Below, in pieces: positions 45,449 to 58,033 of a stretch of DNA of 64,000 nucleotides. The position numbers and the translations under genes are program-made. Below the pieces are notes generated by a model, which had not been told where the DNA came from, ran no database searches, and was given only the letters and a program-made list of their open reading frames with translations. Each line of letters starts with the position of its first letter. The first letter of the stretch is position 1. Source of the stretch: Smittia aterrima (Eukaryota; Arthropoda; Insecta; Diptera; Chironomidae); the NCBI GenBank assembly GCA_033063855.1, contig CP093830.1:9858854-9922853 (forward strand). Direction: 5' to 3'.

Positions 45449-47233
45449 ATGTCTTTGACTCGCGCTTGTGAACAAGATGAAAGAGTGTGGTACTTCTTGG
45501 CTAGCTCATGTGAGATTGGTGTTGTTCCAAAGGAGTTTAGCCAGATAAGTGAGAATTCGGAACGTGTCGAGTTTTGGCTTAAACGCTTTAAAGAATTTGA
45601 AGTAAATACTCGTCTCGAAGGAAAGCTTAAATTAGAGAAGAGCAATGCGATCTCTGAATCATGTCGCACGAAAGGCAATCAATTCTATGTGAAGAAGCAA
45701 TTCCTGGATGCACTTTCATCCTACAATGAAAGTTTGTGCTTCGCTGAGCCAGGTAAGTTTAAATAAATGGAGAATAAAAAATAATCAAGTAATTTTACTT
45801 AAATTACAGGATCCAAAAGTATTGCTCTGGCCTACGCCAATCGTTCTGCTGTTTACTGTGAGCTGAAACTTTATGAAAAATGTTTGAAGAACATCCAGTT
45901 GGCAAAGACAAATCACTATCCCAATCCGGAGAAGTTGAAGAAACGAGAGGAAACTTGCACAACGATGATCAACAATAAGAGTAGCCAACTGAGTCCTTCA
46001 AATGTTTCGATTGGCGCAGATTATCTGAATCTATCACACGAAGCAAACAAGAAACTTCCTTTCTTAGCTGATTGCCTTGATATGAAAACTGACAAAAACT
46101 TTGGTCGACACATAACCACGAAAACTGCATTGCAACCTGGAGATGTCGTTTGCTGTGAAGAACCATTTACAAAATATCTTTGGCATTCTCATCGATTCAA
46201 ATATTGTGCAACCTGCTTGAACGACAACTACTTGGATCTCTTTCCATGCAGCGACTGTACAGCAACGATGTTTTGCTCTGAAGAGTGTCAACGAGTTGGA
46301 CAAGAAAAGTTTCACAAGTTTGAATGTCCTATCATCGATATACTTGATGACAAATGCACTCAGAATTTTCGTGAAGGCTTGAGAACTTTTTTCGAAGCTC
46401 TTTATGTTTGCGGCGGAGATTTGAAAGATCTCAAAGCTTTGATTAAAGAGAACGAAGATTCTACGAAGACTGTTCTCGACTATGAATTTCCGCTCGAAGC
46501 TAGAACTTTATTCAAAGCTATCGATGCTTTGTCAACAAATGAAAGTAAAAGAACTGAAAATGACATATTTCAACGAGCAGGAATCGTTGCATTGGCAAGC
46601 GTTTTGTTTCTGAAGCATACAAAACTCCGAGAAATTCTGACTACAAGAAATGACGAAGACTTCTTTTATACCTTTGTCTTTAAACATAGTCAAATTGCTG
46701 GCGTCAACAGTCATTCACTACACAACGGAGTAGTAAATAAATCTGAGGTAAAATTAAATACAAGATATGGAGCTGCAATCTTTTCTTTCAGCTCTCTCTT
46801 GAATCATTCATGTGCTTCGAACGTTATTCATATTCCTTCGGACTGCAAGAACTATCTCGTCATCATTCGACCAATTCCTGCTGGAGCGCAACTTTTTGAC
46901 GATTATGGTATCCAACACCGCTTCAATACACTGCAGCAACGCCAGACTATGTTATTGCACAATTATAAGTTTAAGTGTTCATGCGAAGCTTGCAAAGGAA
47001 ACTATCCTCTCTTCCAAGATCTGCGAAGAAAAGATTTTCGCTTTAACTTGTTCGTCTCTGACGACTTTAATATCGATCTCGCAAAAAAGAACTTCAAGTC
47101 ATACTGCGACTATTTGAAGAAGAAGGATTATAAATATCCAAGTGAGGAGATCAGTTGGGTTCATGAGTGTTTCGTAAAATGCATTAAAATTTTCGCAACT
47201 ACAGATTTCAAGTTGAAACTTTGTGAACATTAA
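45449..47233 (+). CDS. SET-MYND protein, SMYD4-like, copy A
   Basis: Predicted protein lysine methyltransferase or transcription co-regulator of the SMYD4 type. Exons 45449-45752 and 45810-47233 give 575 residues. An N-terminal helical TPR-like region (CRTKGNQFYVKKQFLDALSSYNESL, then AYANRSAVYCELKLYEKCLKNI) is typical of SMYD4. The SET domain begins near residue 198 (NFGRHITTKTALQPGDVV) and is split by the MYND zinc finger (234-274, CATCLNDNYLDLFPCSDC to FHKFEC). SET continues with SLLNHSCASN (about 431-439), IPAGAQLFDDYG, and the post-SET CSCEACKG. All key Cys/His look intact. It is about 80% identical by eye to copy B over most of its length; the intron is at the same position and phase. 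AATAAA at 47259. Targets are unknown. Confidence 0.93.
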
Positions 47234-47304
47234 TTTTTTTTAATAACATTAAAGACTAAATAAATTCAGATACAATAAAAAACTTCTTCATTTTATTTTC
47301 CAGA

Positions 47305-47453
47305 ATAGTATTCATACTCCTTCAGTTGCCATACTCATTCAAAAAAAAATTTCGGAGATCTTGACTCAGTAGGCTTTTGCAGTAGGCTTTGAGGCTCTAC
47401 AGTAGAGGAGAATTTTTTTTATGAGAATCGAGTTAAATTAAAACTTAAACAAG
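47305..47453 (+). repeat. SMYD leader repeat, copy 3
   Basis: Leader of copy B, starting cagaatagtattcatactcc and ending at the ATG. It is closest to the leader of the broken copy at 45035, which suggests those two arose from the most recent duplication step. A small internal duplication (aggcttttgcagtaggcttt) is present. Confidence 0.75.
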
Positions 47454-49246
47454 ATGTCTTTGAATTACGATTGTGACCAAGATGTACTTTGGAAGTTTTT
47501 GTTCAGCTATTGTAAGATTGGTGATGTTTCAATGGAGTTTAGCCAGATAAAAGAGAATTCGGAACGCATCAGATTTTTGTTGAATCGCTATGAAGAATTC
47601 GGTGTAATTGCTCGTTTCGAAGAAACACTGAAATTAGAGAAGAACAACGCGATCGCTGAATCATGTCGCACGAAAGGCAATCAATTCTATGTGAAGAAGC
47701 ATTTCCTGGATGCACTTTCATCCTACAATGAAAGTTTGTGCTTTGCTAAGCCAGGTAAGTTTCAAAGCTAGATTTCTGTTGTTTCAAATGATGAAAAAAT
47801 GATTAAAATTTAATTACAGAATCCAAAAATATTGCTCTGGCCTACGCCAATCGTTCTGCTGTTTACTGTGAATTGAAACTGTACGAAAAATGTTTGAAGA
47901 ACATTGAGCTGGCAAAGACAAATCACTATCCCAATATAGAGAAAATGAAGGAGCGAGAAGAAACTTGCAAAACAATGATCAACAATAAGAGCAGCCAATC
48001 GAGTCCTTCAAATGTTCCGATCGGCAGAGATTATCTGAAACTATCACACGAAGCAAACAAGAAACTTCCGTTCTTAGCTAATTGCCTCGAGTTGAGAACC
48101 AACAAAAAGTTTGGTCGACACATAACCACGAAAACTGCATTGCAACCTGGAGATGTCGTTTGCTGTGAAGAACCGTTCACTAAATTCCTTTTACCTTCTC
48201 ATCGATACAAATATTGTGCAACTTGCTTGAACGACAACTTCTTGGATCTCTTTCCTTGCAAAGACTGTACTTCGACGATGTTTTGTTCTGGAGAGTGTGA
48301 GCGATTGGGACAAGAAAAGTTTCACAAGTTTGAATGTCCTATCATCGATACACTTGATGCCATGTGCACACAGATGTGGCGCATGGGTTTGAGAGCTTTC
48401 TTCGAAGCACTTTATGTTTGCGATGGAAATTTAGAAGAACTCAAAGCTTTGATTAAGGAGAACGAACATTCTTCCGAGACTCTTCTCGACTATGAATTTC
48501 CGCTCAAAGCTAAAAATGTCCTCAAAGCTTTTGATGCTTTGACCACAAATGAAAGTAAAAGAAATGAAGATGACATACTTCAACGAGCAGGAATCGTTGC
48601 AATTGGATGCTATTTGGTTGTGAAGCATACAAAACTCCGAGAAATTCTGACTACAAGAAATGACGAAGACTTCTTTTATTCATTTGTCTTTAAGCATAGT
48701 CAAATAGCTTCCGTCAACTGCCATGCACTTTACAACGGAGAAGTAAATAAATCTGAGGAAGCAACGAATTCAAAATATGGAATTGCAAGCTTTCCTTTCT
48801 ACTCTCTCTTGAATCATTCATGTGCTTCGAACGCTATTCGTCTATCTTCGGATTGCAAGAGCTATCTCGTCGTCATTCGACCAATTCCTGCTGGAGGACA
48901 AGTTTTCGACGACTATGGCTTCAACCACTGCTCCAAAACACTGCAGCAACGCCAAACTCCTCTAATGAATCAATATAAGTTTAAATGCTCATGCGAAGCT
49001 TGCAAAGGAAACTATCCTCTCCTCCAAGATCAGAAAAACAAAGATTTTCGCTTTAATTTGTTCGTCTCTGCAAACGACTTAAATATCGATCTCGCAAGAA
49101 AGAACTTCAAGTTGTACTGCGACTATTTGAAGAAGATGGATCATAAATATCCAAGCAAGGAGATCAGTTGGGTTCAACACTGTTTCGTAAAATGCGTTAA
49201 AATTTTCGCAACTACAGATTTCAAGCTAAAACTTTGTGAACATTAA
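47454..49246 (+). CDS. SET-MYND protein, SMYD4-like, copy B
   Basis: Paralogue of the gene just upstream. Exons 47454-47754 and 47820-49246 give 575 residues with the same TPR-MYND-SET order: CATCLNDNFLDLFPCKDC finger, SLLNHSCASN, IPAGGQVFDDYG, CSCEACKG. Differences from copy A are spread through the protein, denser in the N-terminal 100 residues and in the helical C-terminal third, while the MYND and SET cores are nearly unchanged. This is consistent with both copies being under constraint. AATAAA at 49271. The head of this gene, not that of copy A, matches the remnant at 45163. Confidence 0.93.
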
Positions 49247-49276
49247 TTTCTTTTTCTAACATTAAAGCTCAATAAA

Positions 49277-50363
49277 TTTTGACATAATAAAAACGTTTTC
49301 ATTTTATTTCTGCTAATTTACAGATTCTATTTTTCATTTTATTTCAAGAAACTGAAGTTGATAGCTAGTCTGTTTTTCTCAGCGAAATGTTTATTTTTTT
49401 AAAATTTTATAGCTCTTGATGTAAACTACAAACCTTGTTTATCTTACGTCTTATGATTCCTCTTACAATTCTTTCTTAAAGTACGTTGACCTAGATTATC
49501 TAATAAACATTTTTGTAATTTAAAAATGAATATGAGCACTAGCTTCGATGATAAAGAAATGCGAGGAACTTCTCTCAGTTTATTTTCACAGCGCAAAACT
49601 ACGAAGAACTTATCTGACGGAAATAAAACTTCAAAGAAAATATTTTCATCTGAAAAATCTAAGTCAATGATTTTTTTTGATAAACGTTTATTTATTTTTC
49701 TTTTAAAAAAAACTTATCGATTACTTAGCAAATTAAAATAAATTTGGCAAAATCAAATTAAAGTTCAATCTTGCTTTCATCGCAAGTGTAAAATAGAAAA
49801 AAAATGAAACTTAATTCTTCTCAAATTTTCTCGTTTGATAAAAGCTTCTTTTCATTATAAGTTTGCATTATAATTTGATAAATGTTTTATGGCATCGACA
49901 GCGAAAACGTGCGATTCTTAAGTAGTCATCTAAACATCTTGTAATTGATTCACTTATTTGGCTTTTAACGCAACAGAATATAATCTCGACTTGTCTTGTG
50001 ACTGAGATAAGATAATGACAATTCAATAATTGATGAGTGCACGACTGTGTCGCCGAAATCCTTTTTTTGACGTTTTGGCTTTTTGACCGAATTCTGCTCA
50101 ATAACGTTTTTGTTGACTAAGCGATCTTAAGCAGTTGTTTTATAAATTTATAATCAGTTCAGTTTTGTTTTGTTGTTAAAATTGATTTCTTTTGTGGGAA
50201 ATTTAATCTTCTATCGAACAAAAAAGTTTAATACAAATTCGTTTTCAAAGCGATAAATTTTTAGGTAAAATTCTTTGTCCGATTGAATCGTTGCATAAGT
50301 TTCATTGCGTTAGAAAAAAAAATACTTGTGAACTTCATGAACCGCTTCAAAGTGCTGCGAGAA
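49277..50363. other. intergenic region, includes RNF19 3' UTR
   Basis: AT-rich. A 71-codon plus-strand frame with ATG at 49526 is Ser/Lys-rich without a domain and is not called. The right part should be the 3' UTR of the minus-strand RNF19 gene. Confidence 0.4.
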
Positions 50364-53300
50364 TTATGACTTAGACGAGTTGGACGAGCCAGAGAAGAAA
50401 ATGCTGCGCAAGATGTTAGATTTGCTGAGACCTTTCTTTGCAGGCTGAGGACTTTTTCCACTTGATTTAACACTTGACATCGACGATGCTGGTGTGAGTC
50501 TTCCCAACACTGACTCCTTGACTTCCTGAGTTGAAATTTTAACCGCAATCGGTGTGGCATCTTCAGTTTCGGAAAGGCTTTCGGGAATGTTGTTAGATCC
50601 GCTGTTGCTGTCTAACGACATTGCTCGATGCTGAAGCTTTGTTCTTTGTGCAATGCGTTTATGCATTGAGGTGATGCTTGTGGAGTCGAGATCAGAGCTT
50701 CGGAAAGATCTGACGCTGCTCAAACTTGCTTTGTCAGCTGCCATATCCTGAAAATAAATTAAATTCCAATTAGAAATTGCAATGAAGCGTTAAATTCGAT
50801 TAGACTTTACCTGATCGAGTGGCGCTGTATACCAATCTCCATCTTTCTGTCCATCTAGCACATAAATCATATTATCGAACCTAACTCGTTCAGATGTAGC
50901 ATCTTCTCCCATAGCTGAGTGATCATAATTGACCTGTTTGTAATTCAAAATCGAGCCTGCCAAAGCTTTTGTTGAAGCTGAATCATGGCAATTGTTAGCT
51001 GATTTCTCACTGACACAAGTCACAGCTGATGCAGTCTCACTGACGTCGGCTTGAACCTCAAGCTTATGTCCAGCTGATGAGCCTGTAATACTTCCAGCAA
51101 GAGCAGTCGTTGACTCACGAACTGTTGGATTGTTAACACCTCCTAAGTGGCTTCCGCTAGCGACGCTCAAGCTAACTTCTCCAATGCTTGTCGCTCCAAT
51201 GCGTGACACGGCATCGACACTCAACGCATCGTGATTTCTTCCCACTTCTTCATCCTCGTCAAATTCAAATTTGACGCCGTCACGTGAAGTTGACACACCA
51301 CAGCCGGCACGACATAATGATACTGAAAGTAAAATAAAGATTAAACAGAATGCTTTATTACCATTCATAGTGTGAATTACCTGGCACGACACCATAAACG
51401 TAAAACAGAAGAATTGGCACGCCAATGGCTACAGCAAGACCAGCGAGAACGGGCGAGACAAGCATCTGTAAGAAATAAAATGAAATTAGACACAAACGTA
51501 GACAGACGAGCGAACGAAAATATTTTTCTTTTCATCTTATTAAGCATTCAATAAACAAGAATCGATTTTTCAATCGCTTAAGGCAGAAATCCTTTTCGAA
51601 ATAATCTTGAGAAAACAATCAAATCGTAATAAATCATTTCAATGTTTATTTCTACATTTATTTTTCATTTGACACATCCAGTGGCTTCGTGTGAAGTCTT
51701 TAACGAAGCGGACGAATTGTAATCAGAGTTCAGAGCGAGGGCGAGAGGATGAGAACAATTATCCATTCGTGTCGGGAACGTGGCAGGCTTTGTTAGCGTC
51801 AACGTGATTTTAACTCGACTCTCAGCTTCAATTATTTTACTTTTCGTCCTTAAAGACTTCCTTTGAATAAAATTGAAGGAAACATAAAACTTTTAGTCTA
51901 TAATAATCCATCAGTTAGCTGTCGTTACTTATAGAAGGAACACCGACCACCCCATCAGCATCCCCTTAAACACACACAATTGTAAAAGGGAATGTAGAAG
52001 AGAAAAAAGCTTTTAACATGTGAGCGAGAAGCATAAAGTTTAATGTTCAGTCTCACGACAACTCTCGCCAACATCAGACGTGCTTGTCGACTTTGCATTT
52101 TATTCTTCTCGGTTTCTTTTTATTTTTGGTGTGCGACAAAATAAAAAAAGTTAATATCTATCATACGATGATTCATCACTTAACGGCACATTAAACGAAA
52201 CGATTTGTTTGTCAGCTTGTGAATTTTGAAAAGGGATAAATTATTTAGGACCAGCAAAGATTGAGCAGCTACGCTTACTCGTAAGTTTCAGTGATGGATC
52301 GTCACACGTGACACGATGAAAAGTTTTCGCTTTCAATCAAAGCTTTTCTTCATCAAGTGAATTGAAAAAGGATTTTAATTGAGGGAGGAGCGGTTGTTGT
52401 GCAATAATAAAAGGGAGAACTTCACCTCTCCCTTGTCTCGTGAAAATGTGGAGCAGGTTATCGATTTTCTCAGCGTAAAAGTTTAATTTGAGATTTGGGT
52501 TCTCGGAACAAAGAACGTCGAGGGATTCGAGTATGACAGATAAGGGAAAAGCTTAGCCATTGAACCTAAAACGATTCAACATTCTTTCAGAGAAGCTTAA
52601 ATTCTGATTTCCCTAAATCTCTTTGTAAGTACGAGAAGGGAGTGACTCGTTGCTTAAAGTCTAATCGCCGATTAATCAAGTTAGGAAGGAAGAATTAATT
52701 GGAAAATTTCTGATCGTCTTGACATAAGCTTCTGCGATGAAATTAATTCCAACTTCTGGGGTGAAATGCGATAGGAATATTGAGAAGCAATTAACGAACG
52801 TGAGTGGCTGGCAGAAGACGAGAGCCGAGAGAGAAACCTTGTCGGAGACGATAACTTTATCAACATCTAGAATTTCATTTGCTCGTCAATTAAATTTTGT
52901 TTATGTGAAGGGAAGGGCGAGGACTGCTGAGTCAATCAGGATGAGATATCATTGCCGGTTTGACGATAACACAATTTTCTTTGTTGAAGCATTTGCGAGG
53001 AAAGGATTTGAAGTTTAACCTTTAGGATTTTGACAAGCATTCATTCGAAACTACAGGGCTTAGGCGATCTAAAGTTCAATTCTTCTTTTCTCTCTTTTTT
53101 TTCTCGATTACATGATACACAGTCGGCAATGACGGATACAGAAGAAGATTCTGCAAGCTCCGACAGTTGGCCAGTCAACGAGGACTGGTTGATTGAAATG
53201 CTAAAGCAGCATCACAGCACTGCAAATGACATAAAGATCGCAGACTTTTCAGCTAAACAAGGTTGCAGTGATGGAGTCAGCAACTTGAGCGATATTCTCG

Positions 53301-56300
53301 CGGTGTCAGTTACGTACAACATAAGTTCATCTTCGACAGAACCAGCGGCGGCTCAATTAGCCGAAGGCAGCGAGAAGCTCGAATTTATCATCAAACTCCT
53401 TCCACACGACCCGTTCAGTCGATACTTTGTAACTGAAGCGAAATTTGATTTGAGGGAAATCAAATTCTACACGCGCGTTCTCCCCGATCTTATGGAGTTT
53501 CAAAGTCGTCACATCAGCACAGGCTGCGAAAAGATGTCAATTTGTGTGCCGAAGTGTTTTCACACACATTACTCTCCGGGGAAGCTGCCTCCAAATGGAA
53601 GCCCTGAACCACCCGAATCTATTCTTGTTCTTGATGACATGCGGTCATCTGGTTACAAGGTTTGAGCTACAAATTGATTTTCTATTAGCGTTGTCAAACT
53701 TTTCTCGACATTTTTAGGGCGTCAACTTCATGAGCGGCTTGAATCTAGAGCAAGCTGAATTCGCAATCAAGGCAATCGCTTCGGTTCATGCGCTTTCACT
53801 GGGAATGAAGTTCAAGGAGAAGGTTGACTTGAATGAAAAGTATTCGGTGAGTTTCCCTCATTCGCTCTCATAAAGTCAATGAGCTGATTGTCGATATTTT
53901 TAGTTCCTTTTCCAAATCAGTAAAGCTACAGAGAGCTATCAGCAATTGCTTGAGCAAGGACTTCCTCAACTCTCGAAGTTCCTTCAGTCGAAAGGCAGCT
54001 ACGATTGCGAGTTGCAAGTTCTCGAACAACTTCGACCAAAGACAAAGAATCTCATCGAGAAACTTCTTCAGCCGACTGAGCCGATGGGATTGATTACGCA
54101 CACGGACTTCTGGTGTAACAACCTTTTGTTCAAACAAGAACTAGATGATAGCTACAACGATAATTGCTGCGTTCTTGATTGGCAAATGATTACTTACAGC
54201 AGTCCGACGAACGATATCGCTCTGTTGATCACGTCGTCACTATCGTCAAGTGTTCGACGTCAACACACATCGAAGTTGCTCGATCTCTATTACAACTTAC
54301 TCAAGAGCAACTGTCACAAGCTCTCCTTGGATATCGAAGTTGATTTGCAGTACAGTCGCAACAAGATGGAATGCGATTTTAGGTGAGATCGACTTATTTT
54401 TTATTGGAGATTTCAAAGACTGAGCGTTGATTAATGTTTTTGTTTTAGGAAGTCGCAGCTTCTATCTTTCCTTCTATGCATCGGATCAATTGACGTCGCC
54501 CTTGGTCAAACCGAAACTGAACAGCGACTGCTCGACGTCCTACAAGATTTTTATAAAGATAACATTTTCGCATTTGATGATAAGGATTTATTCGACTAAA
54601 TCTAAGTCTTTTGTAAATGGAAATCAAATGTCACCGATGCAGAATGAAATAAATACTTTGTTGCGAATTAAAATTAGCTTTTGGAGACTGTGGGATGAAA
54701 AAGGAAATTTTTATCGTCGACGTGACTTTCCGTCGAAAAATAAAATCAATGCGAAGTCTCGAGCACTTGCCTAATCAAAATCCACTCAAATCGTTGATGG
54801 AGCGGAAACGTTTTTATAGCCGCATCGTAAAACCTTTTGCAAGCTTCATTCTCGGAGGCATTTGTCCGACAAATTAATCCAGCCATGCTTGCTGTTAGAA
54901 ATGAATTCAATTACGAGCTTCGTCTGGCAATATAAAAGGGGATAATATCCGCTAGTCCATTGTCGCCGGTTTTGATGAAAGCTGAGGCCACTTTTTATTG
55001 CTCAATAATATCGCTCCTTGTGACGACATCATCATAAAACTCATCAAACACATTTATTGCCTTGCCGTCGTCTCTCTCTCTTTCTAAGACCGATATGTGT
55101 CACGAAAATACAAGATACAATTCAGTCTGTGTCGTTCATTCACTTTTGAAGAGAAAAAGTTGTACGAAGCTTTTTTTGAAGGAAAACGGTTTTTGGAAAA
55201 TTCGGAATAAAAGAAGAGAGGAGATGATAGAACTGCGCAAGGACCAAAGCGTCGACTCCCTGACAACTCATCCCTTTGCCCATCATCAACTGTCATTGAC
55301 ATCATCGATGCCGGTGAAGAAAAGCAAAGAAAAGTTTTTCTTTTAATTCGAATTATGAAACAGTGGCCCGCTGGCCATAAGCGTGATTAGGTTTTCTCAT
55401 CAATCAAGTCCTTAAGGATTTTGCCACAAGCAAATGAAATCATGCTCGAAAAGTTCCGTGAAACTTTGAGTTCAATGAACTCGGAATGAGAGGTCAATGA
55501 AATTTATATAAAAGTTTTCTTTCTTCCGACTTACCGATGCTGCCACACCGCCCATAACTGCGCCATTTCTTTTGTGTTTGCTAGCGCCCTTGAAGCGCGA
55601 ATGGAGTTTCCGTCCAACCCAAACGGGGATTCCTAGAAATGGAATGGATTAACATTTACTTCCTCGTCGCTATTTTAGGAAGTCTTACCGATAATCATTG
55701 CGGGGACAGCGATACCAGCGACTAACGCAATCATGACTGGCGCTCCAACGAGTGTTCCAAGTTGCCATAGAAGCTTCTTCTTTCTCGACCAAGGCTTTGT
55801 TCCCCAGAAAGTACACCCGGAGGGGCTGAGATAATGCAAGTCTGTTATCTCCTTCTTGCAAAGCCAACAGAACTCTGAGCCACATACAGCGCAAACCATG
55901 TGATTGCAAGAGCCATCGTCAATTTTAACAATTAATACTTGACATCGAGGGCACGGCTTGATATCGTCTCCTAGAAAATACAAATAAGTTACAAAGTATC
56001 GACTAAAGCAATTTATAGTCATCTTACGATGCTGTGCATCTTGACTACTGCTTCCTGACGTCTGTCTCGATGGACTATGTCGTGCGGCTCTCGCTGCGTC
56101 GCAAGTCTGATCAGGATGCCATTCAGCCTTACAATGATAGCAAAATTGTAAATCACAGCCAGGGCGTTCGCAACGAAGTCGCGGACAAGAAGCGCAGCCT
56201 GAGGCGATAACTGCGTAGCTACAATCTGGAGCAGGACACCATCTTGAGTCAGGGTCGGCCAGGAGAACACGACGCACCATAAAGTCTTCGTATTTTGAAA

Positions 56301-58033
56301 TCACATTTGGATGTGTCTTGAGCAGAAGTTGAATATCCGATGGATGCATCGATTCAGCGCATTGTGGACAAGCGATGTCGGTCCTCGATTCAGTAATTTC
56401 AATAGTCAAGTAACTCTCAAGACATATCCTGCACGCAGTGTGATGGCACGTCAGCATTGTAAACATATCGTCTGCCAGATCGTACTTCATATAGCACAAT
56501 TGACATTCCTGGGAGTTCTCTGTCGACTTTTGCGAACTGATTGGTGGTGTTTTGTTGCGGCACTTGGGCGAAGCTGCCTTCTCCATGAACACGAATGAGA
56601 TGCGATCGACGTGACTCGATGTCGTACCCGAACATTGTGATGTGGTGTCGTTGTTACTAAACTAAAACGAGAGAAATAAAATCGATTATCGAGAGTTCAT
56701 CGATTAAATGTTTATATTTGCCCAACCATCTGATTCATCTCAATCCAAAAACTCGACTGAGACAAAGTAGAGACAAACTTTGTTTTGAAAAAAGCAAATT
56801 CTAATAGTAAAACTCGTTTCGAATGACACGCGTTGCTCAATAAAACTAATCTTTCCAGTCCCATTTAGGCCTAGCAAGGCTTTAAATATTTCGCTTCGCA
56901 TCGTTCTCTTGAATATCGATCCACAGAAAGATTGACAGTGAATCTTCTTACAATGCGGATGCTGGTAAGCGACATTATGACCTCAACTCCACGAAGTTTT
57001 CCATTGGAAAAATGCACATGAGAGGAGCATGTTTGACGCGAACGAGGTGATGTAAACAAATGAATCACAATACATTTTATTTCATTGCGCAGCGCATTAA
57101 ACCTCGATGAAGCTTGTCGCACGACTAAATCTACTCACTGGGCAATAATAAATTCAACTGTCATTGCCGGCAACCGGTTTTAAGCTTAATTGGATATTAA
57201 TACAACAGACTCCGTTTAATTTTACAATCAAAGAAGCAAACAATTTAATTTCGAAGCTTTTATGAAGCACTGTGATTAAATTTCGCTAATTCTTTTTAAA
57301 AGCTGTGATTCAATCAAACTCGACTGAGACTTTATTGTCGTTAATGTGATTACGATTTTCTCACGCCTTATAATTTGAGTTGAAAACTTTTACTCAGAAC
57401 CAGAAGTTTGAGAAGAAATGTTTTATTATTTCATCAGACTCTGTAGTAAACTTATACAAAGAAGAAGCAAAGTTGAAGGACTTGAATTCTTCATTGACGT
57501 AGAAGCGTTATTGGAAACTCAGCTGGTTATTTGCGAATGACAAAAGCCAGTTGTTAATTGAAAGGTTTTAAACAGAACACCCGGAAGAGGAGTTCTTTGA
57601 TGCTTTCTGAATAAAGTTGATTCTTAGATCGTGAGGCAAATAGACTTAATTAAACTTCATTGTGAATTCTTTAAGTTTTCGAATAACTTTTTGTTATATA
57701 TTCGTCAAGCTTCTCAAATCAACAAGAACTTTGTTTGCAAATTCCTTTCACGAGTTTTCTCTCAAGGCCGATTGCGAACTTTCCGCGCCGCCTTCGTCGA
57801 AACTCAATTTAGCGAGAACTTTGCAAAGAAATAAAATCGATGTAGGGCGAGAAACTCACCTTGTTTGATGTAGTCGACGCTGCTTTCTCACTTTTGCTTA
57901 AGCTGCTTGTTCCTTTTTCAATATCACAGCGGTTGCCCAGTGTTGGACTCCCTCGTGCAGCTCGGGCGCCTTGCAGCAAGAGACGTCGTAAACTGAAGTC
58001 CGGAAATGAGAAGGACGAACGGTTTCGTCGCAT
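50364..58033 (-). CDS. RNF19-like: RBR E3 ubiquitin ligase, RNF19 type
   Basis: RING-IBR-RING ubiquitin ligase anchored in the ER membrane, forming a thioester with ubiquitin before transfer. Exons (minus): 58033-57860, 56661-56028, 55970-55689, 55632-55535, 51465-51381, 51322-50811, 50747-50364, giving 722 residues. RING1 starts at Cys111 (ECQLCYMKYDLADDMF). The IBR follows (RWCPAPDCSYAVIASG to FCYHCKAEWHPDQTC), then RING2 with CPRCQVLIVKIDDGSCNHMVC, where the Cys of GSCNHM is the expected catalytic residue. Two membrane segments follow (APVMIALVAGIAVPAMII and SPVLAGLAVAIGVPILLFYVYGVV), then SLCRAGCGV, as in vertebrate RNF19A/B. The long Ser/Thr-rich tail has no domain. A 4,069-nt intron (51466-55534) contains the EcKL gene on the other strand. 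The first exon is 1.2 kb upstream of the RING exon. The start at 58033 is the first ATG of an open 58-codon exon and could be preceded by more. Confidence 0.92.
51466..53128. other. intronic sequence of RNF19, left of the nested gene
   Basis: AT-rich intron. The open frame with alternative start around 52737-53018 has no domain. The final bases before 53129 look like a leader intron acceptor (acacag just upstream of the nested ATG), so the nested gene probably has a non-coding first exon in this stretch. Confidence 0.45.
53129..54599 (+). CDS. EcKL/CHK kinase-like protein (DUF1679 type), nested in RNF19
   Basis: Ecdysteroid-kinase-like/choline-kinase-like fold, an insect-expanded family whose known members phosphorylate ecdysteroids and which is linked to detoxification. 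Exons 53129-53659, 53718-53846, 53904-54382, 54449-54599 give 429 residues. Landmarks are LEFIIKLLPHDPFSR (ATP-binding Lys), FDLREIKFYTRVLP (helix C Glu), PESILVLDDM, the Brenner-type catalytic block HTDFWCNN (His286, Asp288), and VLDWQMITYSSPTNDIALL, where Asp312 is the metal-binding residue of the DFQ-like motif. The normal HGDLW is HTDFW here. The in-frame ATG at 53129 follows a probable leader-intron acceptor; an open extension back to 53030 is less likely. AATAAA at 54648. It lies wholly within an RNF19 intron on the opposite strand. The substrate is unknown. Confidence 0.92.
54654..55534. other. intronic sequence of RNF19, right of the nested gene
   Basis: No coding exon supported. The 94-codon plus-strand frame at 55062-55346 and its antisense counterpart have no domain. 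Confidence 0.45.
56662..57859 (-). other. RNF19 first intron
   Basis: A 1,198-nt intron between the first coding exon and the RING exon, with gtgagt donor and ttttag acceptor on the minus strand. I see no gene inside it. Confidence 0.7.

Noticed and set aside
49526..49741. 71-codon plus-strand frame after SMYD copy B
   Set aside because: Ser/Lys-rich low complexity without a domain; in the 3' region of converging genes.
55675..56592. RING exon as a complete stand-alone gene
   Set aside because: The frame continues upstream to an acceptor at 56661, and the exon at 57860-58033 joins in phase; downstream exons supply the second membrane segment expected for RNF19.
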